Counted from the first letter of the stretch, positions 40,404-50,616 are shown. The stretch: DNA of 64,000 nt from JBKECP01 sp047974765 (GCA_047974765.1 JBKECP010000043.1:132610-196609); one strand, 5' to 3'. Translations and numbers: made by a program. Notes: generated by a model not told the origin, from the letters alone.

Positions 40404-43400
40404 TCAGCGCGGATTTTGCTCTAACCACTGACTGACCTGCTGCCACTGACTGCGCAAACGCTTTTCAGACACAGGCAGACGGGTGCCAAGCTGCTGGGCA
40501 TAAAGTGACACCCTGAATTCCTCAAGCATCCAGTAATAATGTCCAGCCGCCTCACATAACAGCAATAATTCAGGGCGCAGCCGCTGGGCCGTATACAGGG
40601 GTTCAGCCAGTGCTGCCAGTAATTCGCTGTATTTGCGATCCTTATCAGGCTGTCCGTTCAACCGTTCAACCCGTTGCTGTAGCGCCTTCATATAACGTGG
40701 ATACTGATTGAGCCAGTTCAGTGGCGTATCACGCATAAAGCCCGGTGCCAGTAAACGCTCTATTTGAGCCAGCATATCCTTGCGGGAACTCTGCCACTGA
40801 TCCTCTGCTATCTTCGACAGATGTTCACGAACAACAATCAGGGCTTGCAGTGTATTGAACAGCAGACGCTCCAGGACATTGCCTGCCTCCACGACAGCCG
40901 CCCCGCCCCGCCCCAGCAACGCATCAAAAGCCGACCGGTCCCAGGGCAGGGTTTTATCGGCCGTCAGCACATCCAGCGCCAGCACACTGGCCCAGGCACC
41001 ATCGATCACATCCTCCACCAGCACTTCACGCTGCAAACCAGTTCCCGCCAGCAGCAAACTCCACTCATTGCCCCGCAGCAGTTGTTTACGCAGGTATTTC
41101 AATTGCTGGCCACTGTGCAGGCGCAGTAATTTGAGCACACCACGACGGTGGGCAAGACGGGCCTGCTCGGCATAATCAAGCAGCTGTATTGAAACCTCCG
41201 CTGCCCCCTCATCAACCAGTGCAGGCCAGGACACAATATCCACACCTGCCTGCGAGAAACGCCACTGTCGGGGCAGCTCATCAAAATCCCAGCGGGTAAT
41301 GCCCCCGCGTGCAGGTGAATCACCACTGCCACCGGCCGTCACATTGCGGGTATCCTCCCGAAAGCGCTCGATCAGCACCGGCAAATTCCGGCCCTGTTCA
41401 AGCAGCTTGCCGTTGGCATCAACCACCTGGATATTCATGTGGTAGAAATCATCCAGCCGGGAACTGTCAAAATCGGCAGGACTGATGCGTGAACCGGCCA
41501 GGGGTGTCAGATGCAGCGCCAGGGCTTGTGTCAGTTCAATGTCTTGTGCCGGCAAATCAGCCAGCACCCGATCAACATAAGCCGGCACGGGTACCAGCTG
41601 CTTGCGCAAATATTTAGGCAGCCCTTTGACCAGCGCAATACATTTATCCCGCAGCAGGCCCGGCACGAGATAATCAAAACGAAAGCGCGGCACTCGGTTA
41701 AGCAGACCCAGCGGCACCGTCACCGTAACACCATCAGCCACCTTGCCTGGTTCAAAGTGATAACTGAGCTGCAATGACAAATCCTGCCATTGCAAAGTGT
41801 CCGGGAACTGCTCAACCAGTTCGCCACCAGGGTCGCGGGCCAGTAGCACATGCTCGGGCACACTCATCAAAGTGGCAGCCTCAGCCTCTTTTTTTAACCA
41901 GCTGTTGAGGTGGCGCAAGGTCGTAATATGTGCGGGCAACCGCTCATCATAAAAGTTAAACAGCGCCTCTTCATCAACCAGAATATCCCGTCGACGCACC
42001 TTTGATTCCAGCGCTTCCAACTCCTTTATCAGCGCTATATTACGTTTGAGAAAGGCCGGTTGTGGCCGCATACGATGGGCAACAAGACCTTCACGAATCA
42101 ATAACTCACGCGCCTCGCCCGGTGCGATGGGCCCATAATGAATCCGGCGTTTATTCACCAGAACAAGGCCATAAAGACTGATGCGTTCATAGGCCATGAC
42201 ACGTCCACTGCGCTCATGCCAGCCTGGCTGATAGTAATCATACTTGAGCAGAGCCGGGTTGATGGTCAGTGCCCAGGTCGGATCGATTACAGCCACTTCA
42301 CGGGCAAATACACCGGAGGTTTCCACTACCTCTGCCGCCATCAACCATTTTGGCCGCTGCCGCGCCAGAGCCGAGCCGGGGAAAATTGTTAATTTGCGAT
42401 TGCGCGCACCGAGATAATCCCTGCCCTCCTGCCACTGTGCAATATTGCCAAGCAAACCCGTCAGCAAGGCCTTGTGTACATCAATGTTGTATACACAACT
42501 GTGCAGACCTGTGTGCAAATCAGGTTCAGCCTTTGCCTGTAACGGTGTTGGCGGCGGCAGCGCAACACAAACCTTTAAACCCTGCTGGCGACAGGCGATA
42601 ACCAGTTGCCCGTGAATATCGCGCCATTCCCGCATCCGCATGAAAGACAGAAACTCACGCTGACAGAGTTTTCGCAACTGATTCTGGCTCAATGTCTGCC
42701 GCTGTTCTTCGTAATAGCGCCAGAGATTCAGCCAGGTGACAAAATCAGATTTTTGATCCTGAAACCGGGCATGGGATTGACTGGCCTGGGTGCGTTTGTC
42801 CGCCGGTCGCTCTTTGGGATCGGCAATCGCCAGCGCACTGGCAATCACCAGTACTTCAGCCAACACTCCGCCATCCGCCGCTGCCAGAATCATCCGCGCC
42901 AGCCGCGGATCTACCGGCAGCGTAGTCATGCGTCGTCCAATGGCCGTTAATTTGCCCCCGCTGCGACCCGACAAGTCACTCACTGCCCCCAACTCTTCCA
43001 GCAACTTATAACCATCGCGGACCATGCGGGCATCAGGTGGATCAATAAAGGGAAAGTCCGACATCTCACCCAGACGCAGATTCAACATCTGCAAAATAAC
43101 AGCTGCCAGATTGGTGCGGCGAATTTCCGGATCAGTAAAGAGTGGCCGATGCTGGAAATCCTGTTCACTGTAAAGGCGCAGGCAGACTCCCTCCGCCACC
43201 CGGCCACAGCGTCCCATACGCTGATTGGCACTGGCCTGGGAGATGGCTTCGATCGGCAGACGCTGCATACGTGTGCGATAACTGTAACGGCTGATGCGTG
43301 CCTCACCCGGATCAATCACATAGCGAATACCGGGTACCGTCACCGATGTTTCAGCCACATTGGTGGCCAGCACCACCCGCACCCGGCGCCGTTGAGAAAG

Positions 43401-44231
43401 ATCAAAAACCCGCTGTTGCTCAGCCTGACTGAGACGGGCATAAAGCGGCAAAATATCCAGCTCACTATAAATGCGCAGTGCTTTTGCCAGTTCACGAATA
43501 TCCCGCTCACCCGACAAAAAGACCAGCATATCGCCACGCTGGCCATATAGTCCGCGTTCAATATCACCGACCAGCTGCACAATCTGTTCCTGCACGCCGA
43601 CATCACGATCCTCAGCCGCTGTAATATAGTGCGTCTCTACAGGATACGTGCGCCCGGATACTTCAATAATCGGGGCATTGTCAAAATGGCGGGAAAAGCG
43701 CTCCAGATCAATAGTGGCAGAGGTAATAATAACTTTCAGATCAGGCCGCCGGGGCAGAATGCGCTTGATATAACCCAGCAAAAAATCAATATTGAGGCTG
43801 CGTTCATGAGCTTCATCAATGATCAGCGTATCGTACTGTCGCAGCAGGCGGTCACGCTGAATTTCCGCCAACAAAATACCATCGGTCATCAACTTGATGG
43901 CACTGGCATCGCTGACCTGATCATTAAAGCGCACCTGATAGCCAACCAGCTCACCAAGGGAGGTATCAAGTTCGGCGGCTATACGCTGGGCCACTGTACG
44001 CGCTGCCAACCGCCGGGGCTGGGTGTGACCAATGCGGGCACACCGGCCACGACCAAGAGCCAGGCAGATTTTGGGCAGCTGGGTAGTCTTGCCCGAACCG
44101 GTTTCACCCGCCACTACCACCACCTGATGTGCCGCGATGACTGCCATCAACTCTTCACGCCGCTCAGCAACAGGCAGTTCAGCCGGAAAATTTATTGCTG
44201 GAATCTGACGCTCTGTAACTACCTGCTTCAT
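40404..44231 (-). CDS. hrpA: ATP-dependent RNA helicase HrpA
   Basis: A 1275-residue DEAH-box helicase, usual HrpA length. It has Walker A GETGSGKTTQLPK, DEAH in TLIIDEAHERSLNIDF, motif III TSATID, and motif VI SQASANQRMGRCGRVAEG. Ratchet and OB-fold regions follow, then the long HrpA-specific C-terminal domain ending ALAEPLYTAQRLRPELLLLCEAAGHYYWMLEEFRVSLYAQQLGT. HrpA resolves stalled or collided ribosomes on mRNA. It lies between hvfA (215 bases downstream) and a dispersed repeat that fills the gap to fadD. Confidence 0.97.
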   Translation of the reverse strand: MKQVVTERQIPAINFPAELPVAERREELMAVIAAHQVVVVAGETGSGKTTQLPKICLALGRGRCARIGHTQPRRLAARTVAQRIAAELDTSLGELVGYQVRFNDQVSDASAIKLMTDGILLAEIQRDRLLRQYDTLIIDEAHERSLNIDFLLGYIKRILPRRPDLKVIITSATIDLERFSRHFDNAPIIEVSGRTYPVETHYITAAEDRDVGVQEQIVQLVGDIERGLYGQRGDMLVFLSGERDIRELAKALRIYSELDILPLYARLSQAEQQRVFDLSQRRRVRVVLATNVAETSVTVPGIRYVIDPGEARISRYSYRTRMQRLPIEAISQASANQRMGRCGRVAEGVCLRLYSEQDFQHRPLFTDPEIRRTNLAAVILQMLNLRLGEMSDFPFIDPPDARMVRDGYKLLEELGAVSDLSGRSGGKLTAIGRRMTTLPVDPRLARMILAAADGGVLAEVLVIASALAIADPKERPADKRTQASQSHARFQDQKSDFVTWLNLWRYYEEQRQTLSQNQLRKLCQREFLSFMRMREWRDIHGQLVIACRQQGLKVCVALPPPTPLQAKAEPDLHTGLHSCVYNIDVHKALLTGLLGNIAQWQEGRDYLGARNRKLTIFPGSALARQRPKWLMAAEVVETSGVFAREVAVIDPTWALTINPALLKYDYYQPGWHERSGRVMAYERISLYGLVLVNKRRIHYGPIAPGEARELLIREGLVAHRMRPQPAFLKRNIALIKELEALESKVRRRDILVDEEALFNFYDERLPAHITTLRHLNSWLKKEAEAATLMSVPEHVLLARDPGGELVEQFPDTLQWQDLSLQLSYHFEPGKVADGVTVTVPLGLLNRVPRFRFDYLVPGLLRDKCIALVKGLPKYLRKQLVPVPAYVDRVLADLPAQDIELTQALALHLTPLAGSRISPADFDSSRLDDFYHMNIQVVDANGKLLEQGRNLPVLIERFREDTRNVTAGGSGDSPARGGITRWDFDELPRQWRFSQAGVDIVSWPALVDEGAAEVSIQLLDYAEQARLAHRRGVLKLLRLHSGQQLKYLRKQLLRGNEWSLLLAGTGLQREVLVEDVIDGAWASVLALDVLTADKTLPWDRSAFDALLGRGGAAVVEAGNVLERLLFNTLQALIVVREHLSKIAEDQWQSSRKDMLAQIERLLAPGFMRDTPLNWLNQYPRYMKALQQRVERLNGQPDKDRKYSELLAALAEPLYTAQRLRPELLLLCEAAGHYYWMLEEFRVSLYAQQLGTRLPVSEKRLRSQWQQVSQWLEQNPR

Positions 44232-44250
44232 ACCCTCTCTACTGACACAC

Positions 44251-44420
44251 TATCAACCTGGCCATTAAATAGATCTCATTGATCTATTTAATTAACGCCC
44301 TTTCCTGGCCGCGAAAAAGTGAGATTTTCTCGCCTGTCAAGGGCTTACGTTGGCTACCCCAATGGGAGACACGGCCCGTGCCGCCCTGTTAACCCGACAA
44401 TAATTATTGTCGGGTTAACA
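44251..44420 (+). repeat. Hairpin-ended dispersed repeat, type A copy 2
   Basis: An element of about 170 bases lies between hrpA and fadD. The left end has a perfect 12-pair stem, ATTAAATAGATC / GATCTATTTAAT, around TCATT. The right end is a perfect 32-base palindrome (44388-44419) built from GTTAACCCGACAATAA and its complement. The outer left sequence TCAACCTGGCCATTAA resembles the outer right sequence read inverted, i.e. terminal inverted repeats. It matches 25117-25293 along its length and 58437-58555 (inverted) over the left two thirds. It begins 20 bases upstream of hrpA and ends 24 bases after fadD. Confidence 0.85.
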
Positions 44421-44443
44421 CTGCAAATATCTCTGACTGTTGA

Positions 44444-46132
44444 TCAGACCCGATCCCGCAGTTCACGACGCAAAATTTTGCCGACATTGGACTTGGGCAA
44501 CTCAGAGCGAAATTCAACCAAACGCGGGACTTTATAGGCCGTCAGGCTGCGACGACAGAACTCTCTCACTTCCTCTGCTGTCAACTCACCGGATTTGCTG
44601 ACCACAAACATCTTGATCACTTCGCCGGAGGTTTCATCGGGTATACCCACCGCAGCGCACTCAAGCACATCACTATGCTGATAGAGCACATCTTCCAGCT
44701 CATTGGGGTAAACATTAAAGCCGGACACTACGATCATATCCTTCTTGCGATCCACAATTTGCAGATAGCCATCGGCACGGATTTTGGCGACATCACCCGT
44801 GCGGAAAAAACCCTGCTCATCCATTACCTTGGCCGTCTCATCAGGGCGCTGCCAGTAACCGGCCATAACCTGGGGGCCACGCACACAAAGCTCACCCGCT
44901 TCTTCAATGGCCAGCGTATGCCCTTCATCATCGGTGATTTTGACCTCGGTATTGGGTACGGCAATACCAATACTGCCCAGTACAATGCCATTGCCCGGAT
45001 TGGTGGATACCACTGGCGATGTCTCTGTTAAGCCGTAACCTTCGGCCACCGGACAACCAGTGACTTCCTGCCAGCGTCTGGCCGCTGCCAGTGTCAGCGC
45101 CATACCACCAGACAGCGTCACTTTCAGATTGGAAAAATCCAGTTTCTGGAAGTCTTCGTTATTGCATAAAGCCACAAAGAGGGTATTCAAGCCACACAGC
45201 AAGCCTGGCTGATATTCACGCATCGCTGCCACAACCGAGCCTATATCCCGCGCATTGGGTACAAAAACCGTATGGCCACCACTGAGCATGGAAAAGATGG
45301 ACGTTGTAAACGCATAAATATGATAAACCGGCAGCGGCTGAACCATAACCTGTCCCAGAGGTTCAACCGGGTGGGTTGCCATAAAAGAATCAACCTGCAA
45401 CACATTGGCCACGAGGTTGCCATGTGTGAGCATGGCCCCTTTGGCAACACCGGTGGTTCCACCGGTATATTGCAGCATGGCTAGGCTATCGCGCGCGCAC
45501 TCAACTGCCCGGGATGCCTGCTGAGCACCCTGGCGCAGGGTATCATTTAGTGCGATGGCACCAGGAATATTAAAAGGCGGCACTATTTTTTTAAGATATT
45601 TGGCTATCTTGTTGATCAAAAAACGCTTGAACGGCGTATGCAAATCTGCCAGTTCTGTCACCACCGTATATTTGACACCGGTTCTTGGCAGCACTTTTGC
45701 CGCCGTCTGAGCCACATTGGCCTGTACCACCAACACCTTCACACCGGCATCATTGAACTGATGTTCAAGCTCACGTTCACTGTACAGCGGGTTGGTATTG
45801 ACAATGACCATTCCCGCCCGCAAAGCACCCAGCACCACCACCGGTTGCTGGATAAGATTTGGCGTTTGCACTGCCACTCTGTCACCCGGCTCAAGATCAG
45901 TGCAATTTTGTAACCAGGAGGCAAAACGGGCCGACAGCGTATCGAGCTCCCGATAACTCAGCGTTCGCCCGAGACTGCTAAAGGCCGGTTTGTCCGGGTA
46001 GGTATCAAAAGCATACCGGGCAAGCGCCACAATATTGTCAAAACGATAAATATCCACCTCGGCCGGAATACCCAGGCGACGTGACAATTCAACAAACAGT
46101 GCACGTTGGCTTTGCAGATAATCTTCTGACAT
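44444..46132 (-). CDS. fadD: Long-chain fatty acid-CoA ligase
   Basis: A 562-residue AMP-forming acyl-CoA synthetase, FadD-like in length. It has the P-loop YTGGTTGVAKGAMLTHGNL, VAEGYGLTETSPVVSTNP, GYWQRPDETAKVMDEQGFFRTGDVAKI, DRKKDMIVVSGFNVYPNELE and the C-terminal lysine region ELPKSNVGKILRRELRD. It activates long-chain fatty acids as CoA thioesters at the inner membrane for beta-oxidation and lipid synthesis. A conserved unknown gene lies 70 bases upstream on the same strand; a dispersed repeat follows the stop. Confidence 0.95.
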   Translation of the reverse strand: MSEDYLQSQRALFVELSRRLGIPAEVDIYRFDNIVALARYAFDTYPDKPAFSSLGRTLSYRELDTLSARFASWLQNCTDLEPGDRVAVQTPNLIQQPVVVLGALRAGMVIVNTNPLYSERELEHQFNDAGVKVLVVQANVAQTAAKVLPRTGVKYTVVTELADLHTPFKRFLINKIAKYLKKIVPPFNIPGAIALNDTLRQGAQQASRAVECARDSLAMLQYTGGTTGVAKGAMLTHGNLVANVLQVDSFMATHPVEPLGQVMVQPLPVYHIYAFTTSIFSMLSGGHTVFVPNARDIGSVVAAMREYQPGLLCGLNTLFVALCNNEDFQKLDFSNLKVTLSGGMALTLAAARRWQEVTGCPVAEGYGLTETSPVVSTNPGNGIVLGSIGIAVPNTEVKITDDEGHTLAIEEAGELCVRGPQVMAGYWQRPDETAKVMDEQGFFRTGDVAKIRADGYLQIVDRKKDMIVVSGFNVYPNELEDVLYQHSDVLECAAVGIPDETSGEVIKMFVVSKSGELTAEEVREFCRRSLTAYKVPRLVEFRSELPKSNVGKILRRELRDRV

Positions 46133-46202
46133 TTACAGGCTCTCCCGAAGTGCTTTTTTAATAGATTGTCAGGGATAAAACGAGGTTTGGCGCCAGCATT
46201 GG

Positions 46203-46739
46203 TTACCGGCTGGCACGATGTTGTTGATATCCGTCATCTTCCACCTCCTCACCTGCGGCGGCGCCCTGATCGACAAACTGTCGATAATCCAGATACATCA
46301 GTTTCAACAATACAGAGGGTCTGTTCAAACCGGCATCCGCTGCCAGCACCAGCAAACTGGGCTCCTGCTCTTCATAACTGATGCCGGTAATACCAAAAAT
46401 AAGGACATTTGGGTCATTTTCAGCTGAAAACACCGTGATATTATGTTGCTCCCGCACCACATCGGACAAGTGGGCGATCAATTCGGTCAAACTCTTGCGA
46501 AAGCTGCCAAAATTGAGATCGCCCCGGTATTCACTGTGGTCAAACCCGAGGTCAAACTGTACCAGTGAACCATCTTCCATCTGAACGCGGGTAAGGGGCA
46601 CAACGCGGCCCCTGGCTAAATCACGAAAAACAGTTTTGGCCTCAGCGCGCCCCGCTTCAAGCAATGTTTTGTAAATCAGGTTGACGGCTATATGCAGGAA
46701 CTGGTCCCGCCCAATGATCCGGGTCTTATTCTGGGCCAT
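46203..46739 (-). CDS. Conserved protein of unknown function
   Basis: A 178-residue soluble protein with no signal peptide or membrane segment. Notable segments are GRDQFLHIAVNLIYKTLLEAG, VQMEDGSLVQFDLGFDHSEYRGDLNFGSFRKSL, NDPNVLIFGITGISYEEQEPSLLVL and LNRPSVLLKLMYLDYRQFV. The C-terminus is acidic then basic and probably disordered. Codon use and a clean start support a real gene. I do not recognise the family and assign no function. It lies 70 bases upstream of fadD on the same strand. Confidence 0.7.
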   Translation of the reverse strand: MAQNKTRIIGRDQFLHIAVNLIYKTLLEAGRAEAKTVFRDLARGRVVPLTRVQMEDGSLVQFDLGFDHSEYRGDLNFGSFRKSLTELIAHLSDVVREQHNITVFSAENDPNVLIFGITGISYEEQEPSLLVLAADAGLNRPSVLLKLMYLDYRQFVDQGAAAGEEVEDDGYQQHRASR

Positions 46740-46853
46740 GATAATCTCAAACGATAAGGCAAAAACAGTCTACTGCCTGACCGGCACGAACACCAGCATC
46801 GCAGCAGGAGGTGTCAACCTGGCGGGTGTTGGCCTCTGGCCTCTTTTGGTACC

Positions 46854-47816
46854 ATGGATCAACTTTATACTTGCCGGACACCCTTTACCTTGCTCTACCG
46901 CCTGCTTCTTGTTGTGCCGCTGACAGCCTGCCTTGCTATCTTGCTGGCACAGCCAGCCTGTGCCCAGGCCAATACCGAGTTGGATAACCTGATCGTACAT
47001 CGCGCTGCCCTGACCTATAAGCTCGAACAACTTGAATCCACCCTGGCCATGCTGCACGAGGGCGACCTGGAACCCTGGCAAAGCAGTGATCCCAGCGTGC
47101 GAGCGTTAGCCAAAGAGGCCACCAACGTCCGGCGGCAACTATTGAATCTCAGCGAACAGGAACTGGCGCTACGCCAACAAATCCCGACCGCCAATACAGC
47201 ATCAGACCCCCTTCTCCCTGATGGCAACTCTGATAGCAACATCAGCGAACTGGAGCGTTTGCGTACGCTGATTGCCAGCTACCATGCAGACCTGCAACAG
47301 GAGCAGACAATAAAACCGTCAGAAGCATTACAGCACCGTATCGCCCAGGAAGAAGCCCGCCTGCTGTCAATGTTACATATCAAGCCCCAACAATTACTGC
47401 TGTCAGGCATCGAGGCCAATGTTCTTCTGCGCCAGATGGACCAGCAACTGGCCGATATACAAACACAGCAATACATACGTGATATTGCCCCGATTTGCTC
47501 AATCAGAACACGTTATCAGGGCAGTTTGAGTGCTGCCGAGAATCGCAGCCTGCAACCATTGGGCCAATCATTCTATGTCGGCCGTGTCAGACTGGGGCCC
47601 GGCGAAACCACATTGCGCGTCCACGACCAGGAATGGCGCCTTCGGCTGGCAGATAACGCAACTCCCAGCCCTTTCCTGATAATCCTGAGCAAACCTTCAG
47701 GTTCTGCTGCACAGATGCACCTGAGCCGTATTGACAGCATGATTTCAGCCAGCAATGCCCTTCACCCTGCGTGGCTGCCATCGACACTGCTAAATACAGC
47801 CGACACCGAGCATTGA
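46854..47816 (+). CDS. Exported coiled-coil protein of unknown function
   Basis: A 320-residue protein with a hydrophobic leader (LLYRLLLVVPLTACLAILLA then QPACAQA) consistent with a signal peptide. Long helical, heptad-like stretches follow (ALTYKLEQLESTLAMLHEG; VRRQLLNLSEQELALRQQI; YHADLQQEQTIKPSEALQHRIAQEEARLL), then a beta-rich C-terminal domain (FYVGRVRLGPGETTLRVHDQEWRLRL). The layout resembles periplasmic coiled-coil adaptor or wall-associated proteins; no family is recognised. Its TGA stop overlaps the mnmC ATG by one base, so the two are translationally coupled. Confidence 0.65.
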   Translation: MDQLYTCRTPFTLLYRLLLVVPLTACLAILLAQPACAQANTELDNLIVHRAALTYKLEQLESTLAMLHEGDLEPWQSSDPSVRALAKEATNVRRQLLNLSEQELALRQQIPTANTASDPLLPDGNSDSNISELERLRTLIASYHADLQQEQTIKPSEALQHRIAQEEARLLSMLHIKPQQLLLSGIEANVLLRQMDQQLADIQTQQYIRDIAPICSIRTRYQGSLSAAENRSLQPLGQSFYVGRVRLGPGETTLRVHDQEWRLRLADNATPSPFLIILSKPSGSAAQMHLSRIDSMISASNALHPAWLPSTLLNTADTEH

Positions 47817-49825
47817 TGCGCCCGGATAATCAGCCCTGGCGGCCAATGCCTCGCCCGAACCTCAACTGGTCTGAAGATGGCACACCATTTTCGGACACTT
47901 TTGGTGATATCTATTATTCACGGGAGAACGGTCTGGCTGAAAGTCGGCATGTTTTTCTGGCGGGCAATCAGCTGCCTGCACGTTGGTTTCAGCATTCGCG
48001 TACAAATTTTGTTATCGCCGAAACCGGCTTTGGCACTGGCCTTAACTTCCTGCTCACCTGGCAGGCCTGGGCCGCCCTGCCACAACCCAAGCCACGTTTG
48101 CACTTTATTTCAATTGAACAATATCCCCTGCGCAAAGCCGATATTGCCAAAGCGCTGAGCTACTGGCCGGAACTTGCAGACTATACCCGGGCTCTGCTGA
48201 AGGTGTACCCCGAAGCCGTAGCCGGTGTACAGCGCCTGCTGCTGGCCGGGGGTGAACTAACGCTCGATTTATGGTGGGCTGAAGCTGGCGCAGCCCTTGC
48301 GGATATGGCTGATGCCGAACAGACACGGGTCGATGCCTGGTATCTGGATGGTTTTGCACCGGCACGCAACGCCGCCATGTGGGATCAACAGTTGCTGACA
48401 ACCATTGGCAGGCTGAGCCACGAAGACGCTACAGTAGCCACTTTTACGGCTGCGGGTTCGGTTCGCAGAGCGCTTCAAAATGCGGGCTTTGAAATGCACA
48501 AAAGCCGTGGTTTTGGCCGTAAACGGGAGCAGTTACAAGGTCGGCTCAAAGGTCCCAGACCAACACACAAAACCAATGACAGCCCCTGGCATCTACCAGC
48601 CGAACCGTCACCACCTCCCCAGAGTGTACTCGTTCTGGGTGCCGGCATGGCCGGTTGTGCCAGCGCCGCCGCCTTTGCCCGCCGCGGCCTGCCTGTCACC
48701 TTGCTGGAACAGCACACCCTGGCCGGAGCCGCTTCCGGCAACCGTCAGGGTGTACTCTACACCCGGCTCTCGCCCAGACATTCCTCTCTGGCTGACTTTG
48801 CCCTGCTCAGCTACCAGTTTGCCCACCGCCACTTCAGCCAGCTCTTTGCCAGCAGCATTCTGCGCGAAGGCATTGATGGCGCCCTCTGCGGCAGCTTCCA
48901 TCAACAAAAGGCTGATGACCAGCTGGCCCTGATGAAAACGGTACTTAAAGACATCCCCGAGCTGGCTGCGGTGCTGGACAGTGCCGAGGCCAATACTGTA
49001 TTGGGCATTGACCAGTCAGCCTCCGGCTACTGGTTTCCCGGCTCTGGCTGGCTGCACCCACCTGCCGTCTGTCGCGCCTGGGCCTCGCATCCTGGTATTA
49101 CACTTAGAGAAAATTGCGGCCCGCTGTTACTACAACAGCGGGGTCGACACTGGCAAGCACTTGATGACACAGGTGCTGTAATTGCCGAGGCAGATTGTGT
49201 CGTCATCGCCTGCGCCGCCAGCAGTCGCTATCTTGCTGAGCTAGACTGGCTGCCCCTGCAATCTATTCGGGGCCAAACCACCTATCTGCCGGCAGGCATC
49301 CCTTTTGCCCGGTTACAGGCGGTACTGTGTCACGAGGGTTATATCACGCCATCAGACAAAGAACACTGTATTGGCGCCACCTTCAATCTCAATGACAGTG
49401 ATAGCCGTGTGCGGGCAAGCGATCACCGCGACAATCTGGATCAGCTGGCACAAGCAGTACCAGCCTGGGCCACCACACTGAATTCACTGGATGAAAATAC
49501 ACTGGCGGGGCGCACCGGTTTTCGCTGTGCCAGCCCCGACTATCTACCACTGGCCGGGCCAGTACCGGACCTGCCGGTGATGTGTCAGCGCTTTGCGGCA
49601 CTGCGCCACAACGCCCGCCAACAAATCCCGCAACGCGGTGCATTTATACCTGGCCTCTATCTCAATGTTGCCCACGGATCACGGGGCTTGACCTCTGCAC
49701 CACTGGCGGCAGAGCTGATTGCCAGCCTTGCCTGCAATGAAGCATTGCCGCTGTCACGCAGGCTTGGCCGGGCGTTGGCACCGGCCCGTTTTATTATCCG
49801 CAATCTGGGAAGAAACCGGCTATGA
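47816..49825 (+). CDS. mnmC: Bifunctional tRNA mnm5s2U biosynthesis protein MnmC
   Basis: A 669-residue two-domain enzyme. The N-terminal methyltransferase (MnmC2) has WSEDGTPFSDTFGDIYYS, FVIAETGFGTGLNFLLTWQAW and DAWYLDGFAPARNAAMW. The C-terminal FAD domain (MnmC1) has the Rossmann motif VLVLGAGMAGCASAAAFARRG and QSIRGQTTYLP, ending with NVAHGSRGLTSAPLAAELIAS. It converts cmnm5s2U to nm5s2U and then mnm5s2U at tRNA wobble position 34. ATG 47816 overlaps the previous stop (TGATG); an upstream GTG is less likely. It overlaps the next gene by four bases. Confidence 0.96.
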   Translation: MRPDNQPWRPMPRPNLNWSEDGTPFSDTFGDIYYSRENGLAESRHVFLAGNQLPARWFQHSRTNFVIAETGFGTGLNFLLTWQAWAALPQPKPRLHFISIEQYPLRKADIAKALSYWPELADYTRALLKVYPEAVAGVQRLLLAGGELTLDLWWAEAGAALADMADAEQTRVDAWYLDGFAPARNAAMWDQQLLTTIGRLSHEDATVATFTAAGSVRRALQNAGFEMHKSRGFGRKREQLQGRLKGPRPTHKTNDSPWHLPAEPSPPPQSVLVLGAGMAGCASAAAFARRGLPVTLLEQHTLAGAASGNRQGVLYTRLSPRHSSLADFALLSYQFAHRHFSQLFASSILREGIDGALCGSFHQQKADDQLALMKTVLKDIPELAAVLDSAEANTVLGIDQSASGYWFPGSGWLHPPAVCRAWASHPGITLRENCGPLLLQQRGRHWQALDDTGAVIAEADCVVIACAASSRYLAELDWLPLQSIRGQTTYLPAGIPFARLQAVLCHEGYITPSDKEHCIGATFNLNDSDSRVRASDHRDNLDQLAQAVPAWATTLNSLDENTLAGRTGFRCASPDYLPLAGPVPDLPVMCQRFAALRHNARQQIPQRGAFIPGLYLNVAHGSRGLTSAPLAAELIASLACNEALPLSRRLGRALAPARFIIRNLGRNRL

Positions 49826-50616
49826 AGATAAAAACAACCCTGAAATCCACTCTGCTGTGGCTGTTTTTGTTGCCACTGACTCATCAAACCAGCCTCGCCC
49901 AGACACAATACAGCTACCGGGTTCTGGATCAAAAAACCCAATCCCGGGCCAACTTTGTACAGGGTTTGCAAATTGTTGATGGCAATCTCTACGTCAGCAG
50001 CGGTGGCTACGGCGAATCCCGATTGCTGCGCTACTCGATGGATAGCGGTACTTTACAGGCCAGCCAAACACTCAACCCCCGCCTCTTTGCCGAAGGACTC
50101 ACTGTTGTCGATGATCTTATCTACCAGCTTACCTGGCGTGCGCGCCTGCTGATTGTCTGGGATCGACGCAGCATGAGCGTACAAAAAACCCTGCCCATTC
50201 TGACCGAAGGCTGGGGAATAACATACAATGGCCAGCAGCTGATTTATTCTGATGGCAGCGACCGGCTCTATTTTATGGATCCGTCAACCGGCCTCATCAG
50301 TCATTCCGTACAGGTTCAGCTCAAGGGCCAGCCACTGGCAAGACTTAACGAGCTGGAGTGGATCGACGGCAAAGTCTGGGCAAACGTGTGGCTAAGTGAC
50401 ATGATTGTTATCATCGACCCAGCCAGCGGCGTCGTTAACGGGCAAATTGATCTTGCTGGCCTGCTGCCCGAAAGTGAGCGAAAGATGGATACCGACGTCC
50501 TCAATGGCATCGCCCAGGATCCAGCCAACGGTGCCTTATGGGTCACTGGCAAGCGCTGGCCCTGGCTCTACCGTATCGAATTGATTGAAAAAAGCCCACC
50601 AGCAAAACAACTGTAA
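49822..50616 (+). CDS. Glutaminyl-peptide cyclotransferase (glutamine cyclotransferase)
   Basis: A 264-residue protein with signal peptide (LLWLFLLPLTHQTSLA then Q) and a five-bladed propeller of the plant/bacterial glutamine cyclotransferase family. Motifs: NFVQGLQIVDGNLYVSSGGYGESRLLRY, FAEGLTVVDDLIYQLTWRA, EGWGITYNGQQLIYSDGSD, LNELEWIDGKVWANVWLSDMIVIIDP and VLNGIAQDPANGALWVTGKRWP. It converts N-terminal Gln to pyroglutamate, probably in the periplasm. It overlaps mnmC by four bases. Confidence 0.92.
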   Translation: MKIKTTLKSTLLWLFLLPLTHQTSLAQTQYSYRVLDQKTQSRANFVQGLQIVDGNLYVSSGGYGESRLLRYSMDSGTLQASQTLNPRLFAEGLTVVDDLIYQLTWRARLLIVWDRRSMSVQKTLPILTEGWGITYNGQQLIYSDGSDRLYFMDPSTGLISHSVQVQLKGQPLARLNELEWIDGKVWANVWLSDMIVIIDPASGVVNGQIDLAGLLPESERKMDTDVLNGIAQDPANGALWVTGKRWPWLYRIELIEKSPPAKQL

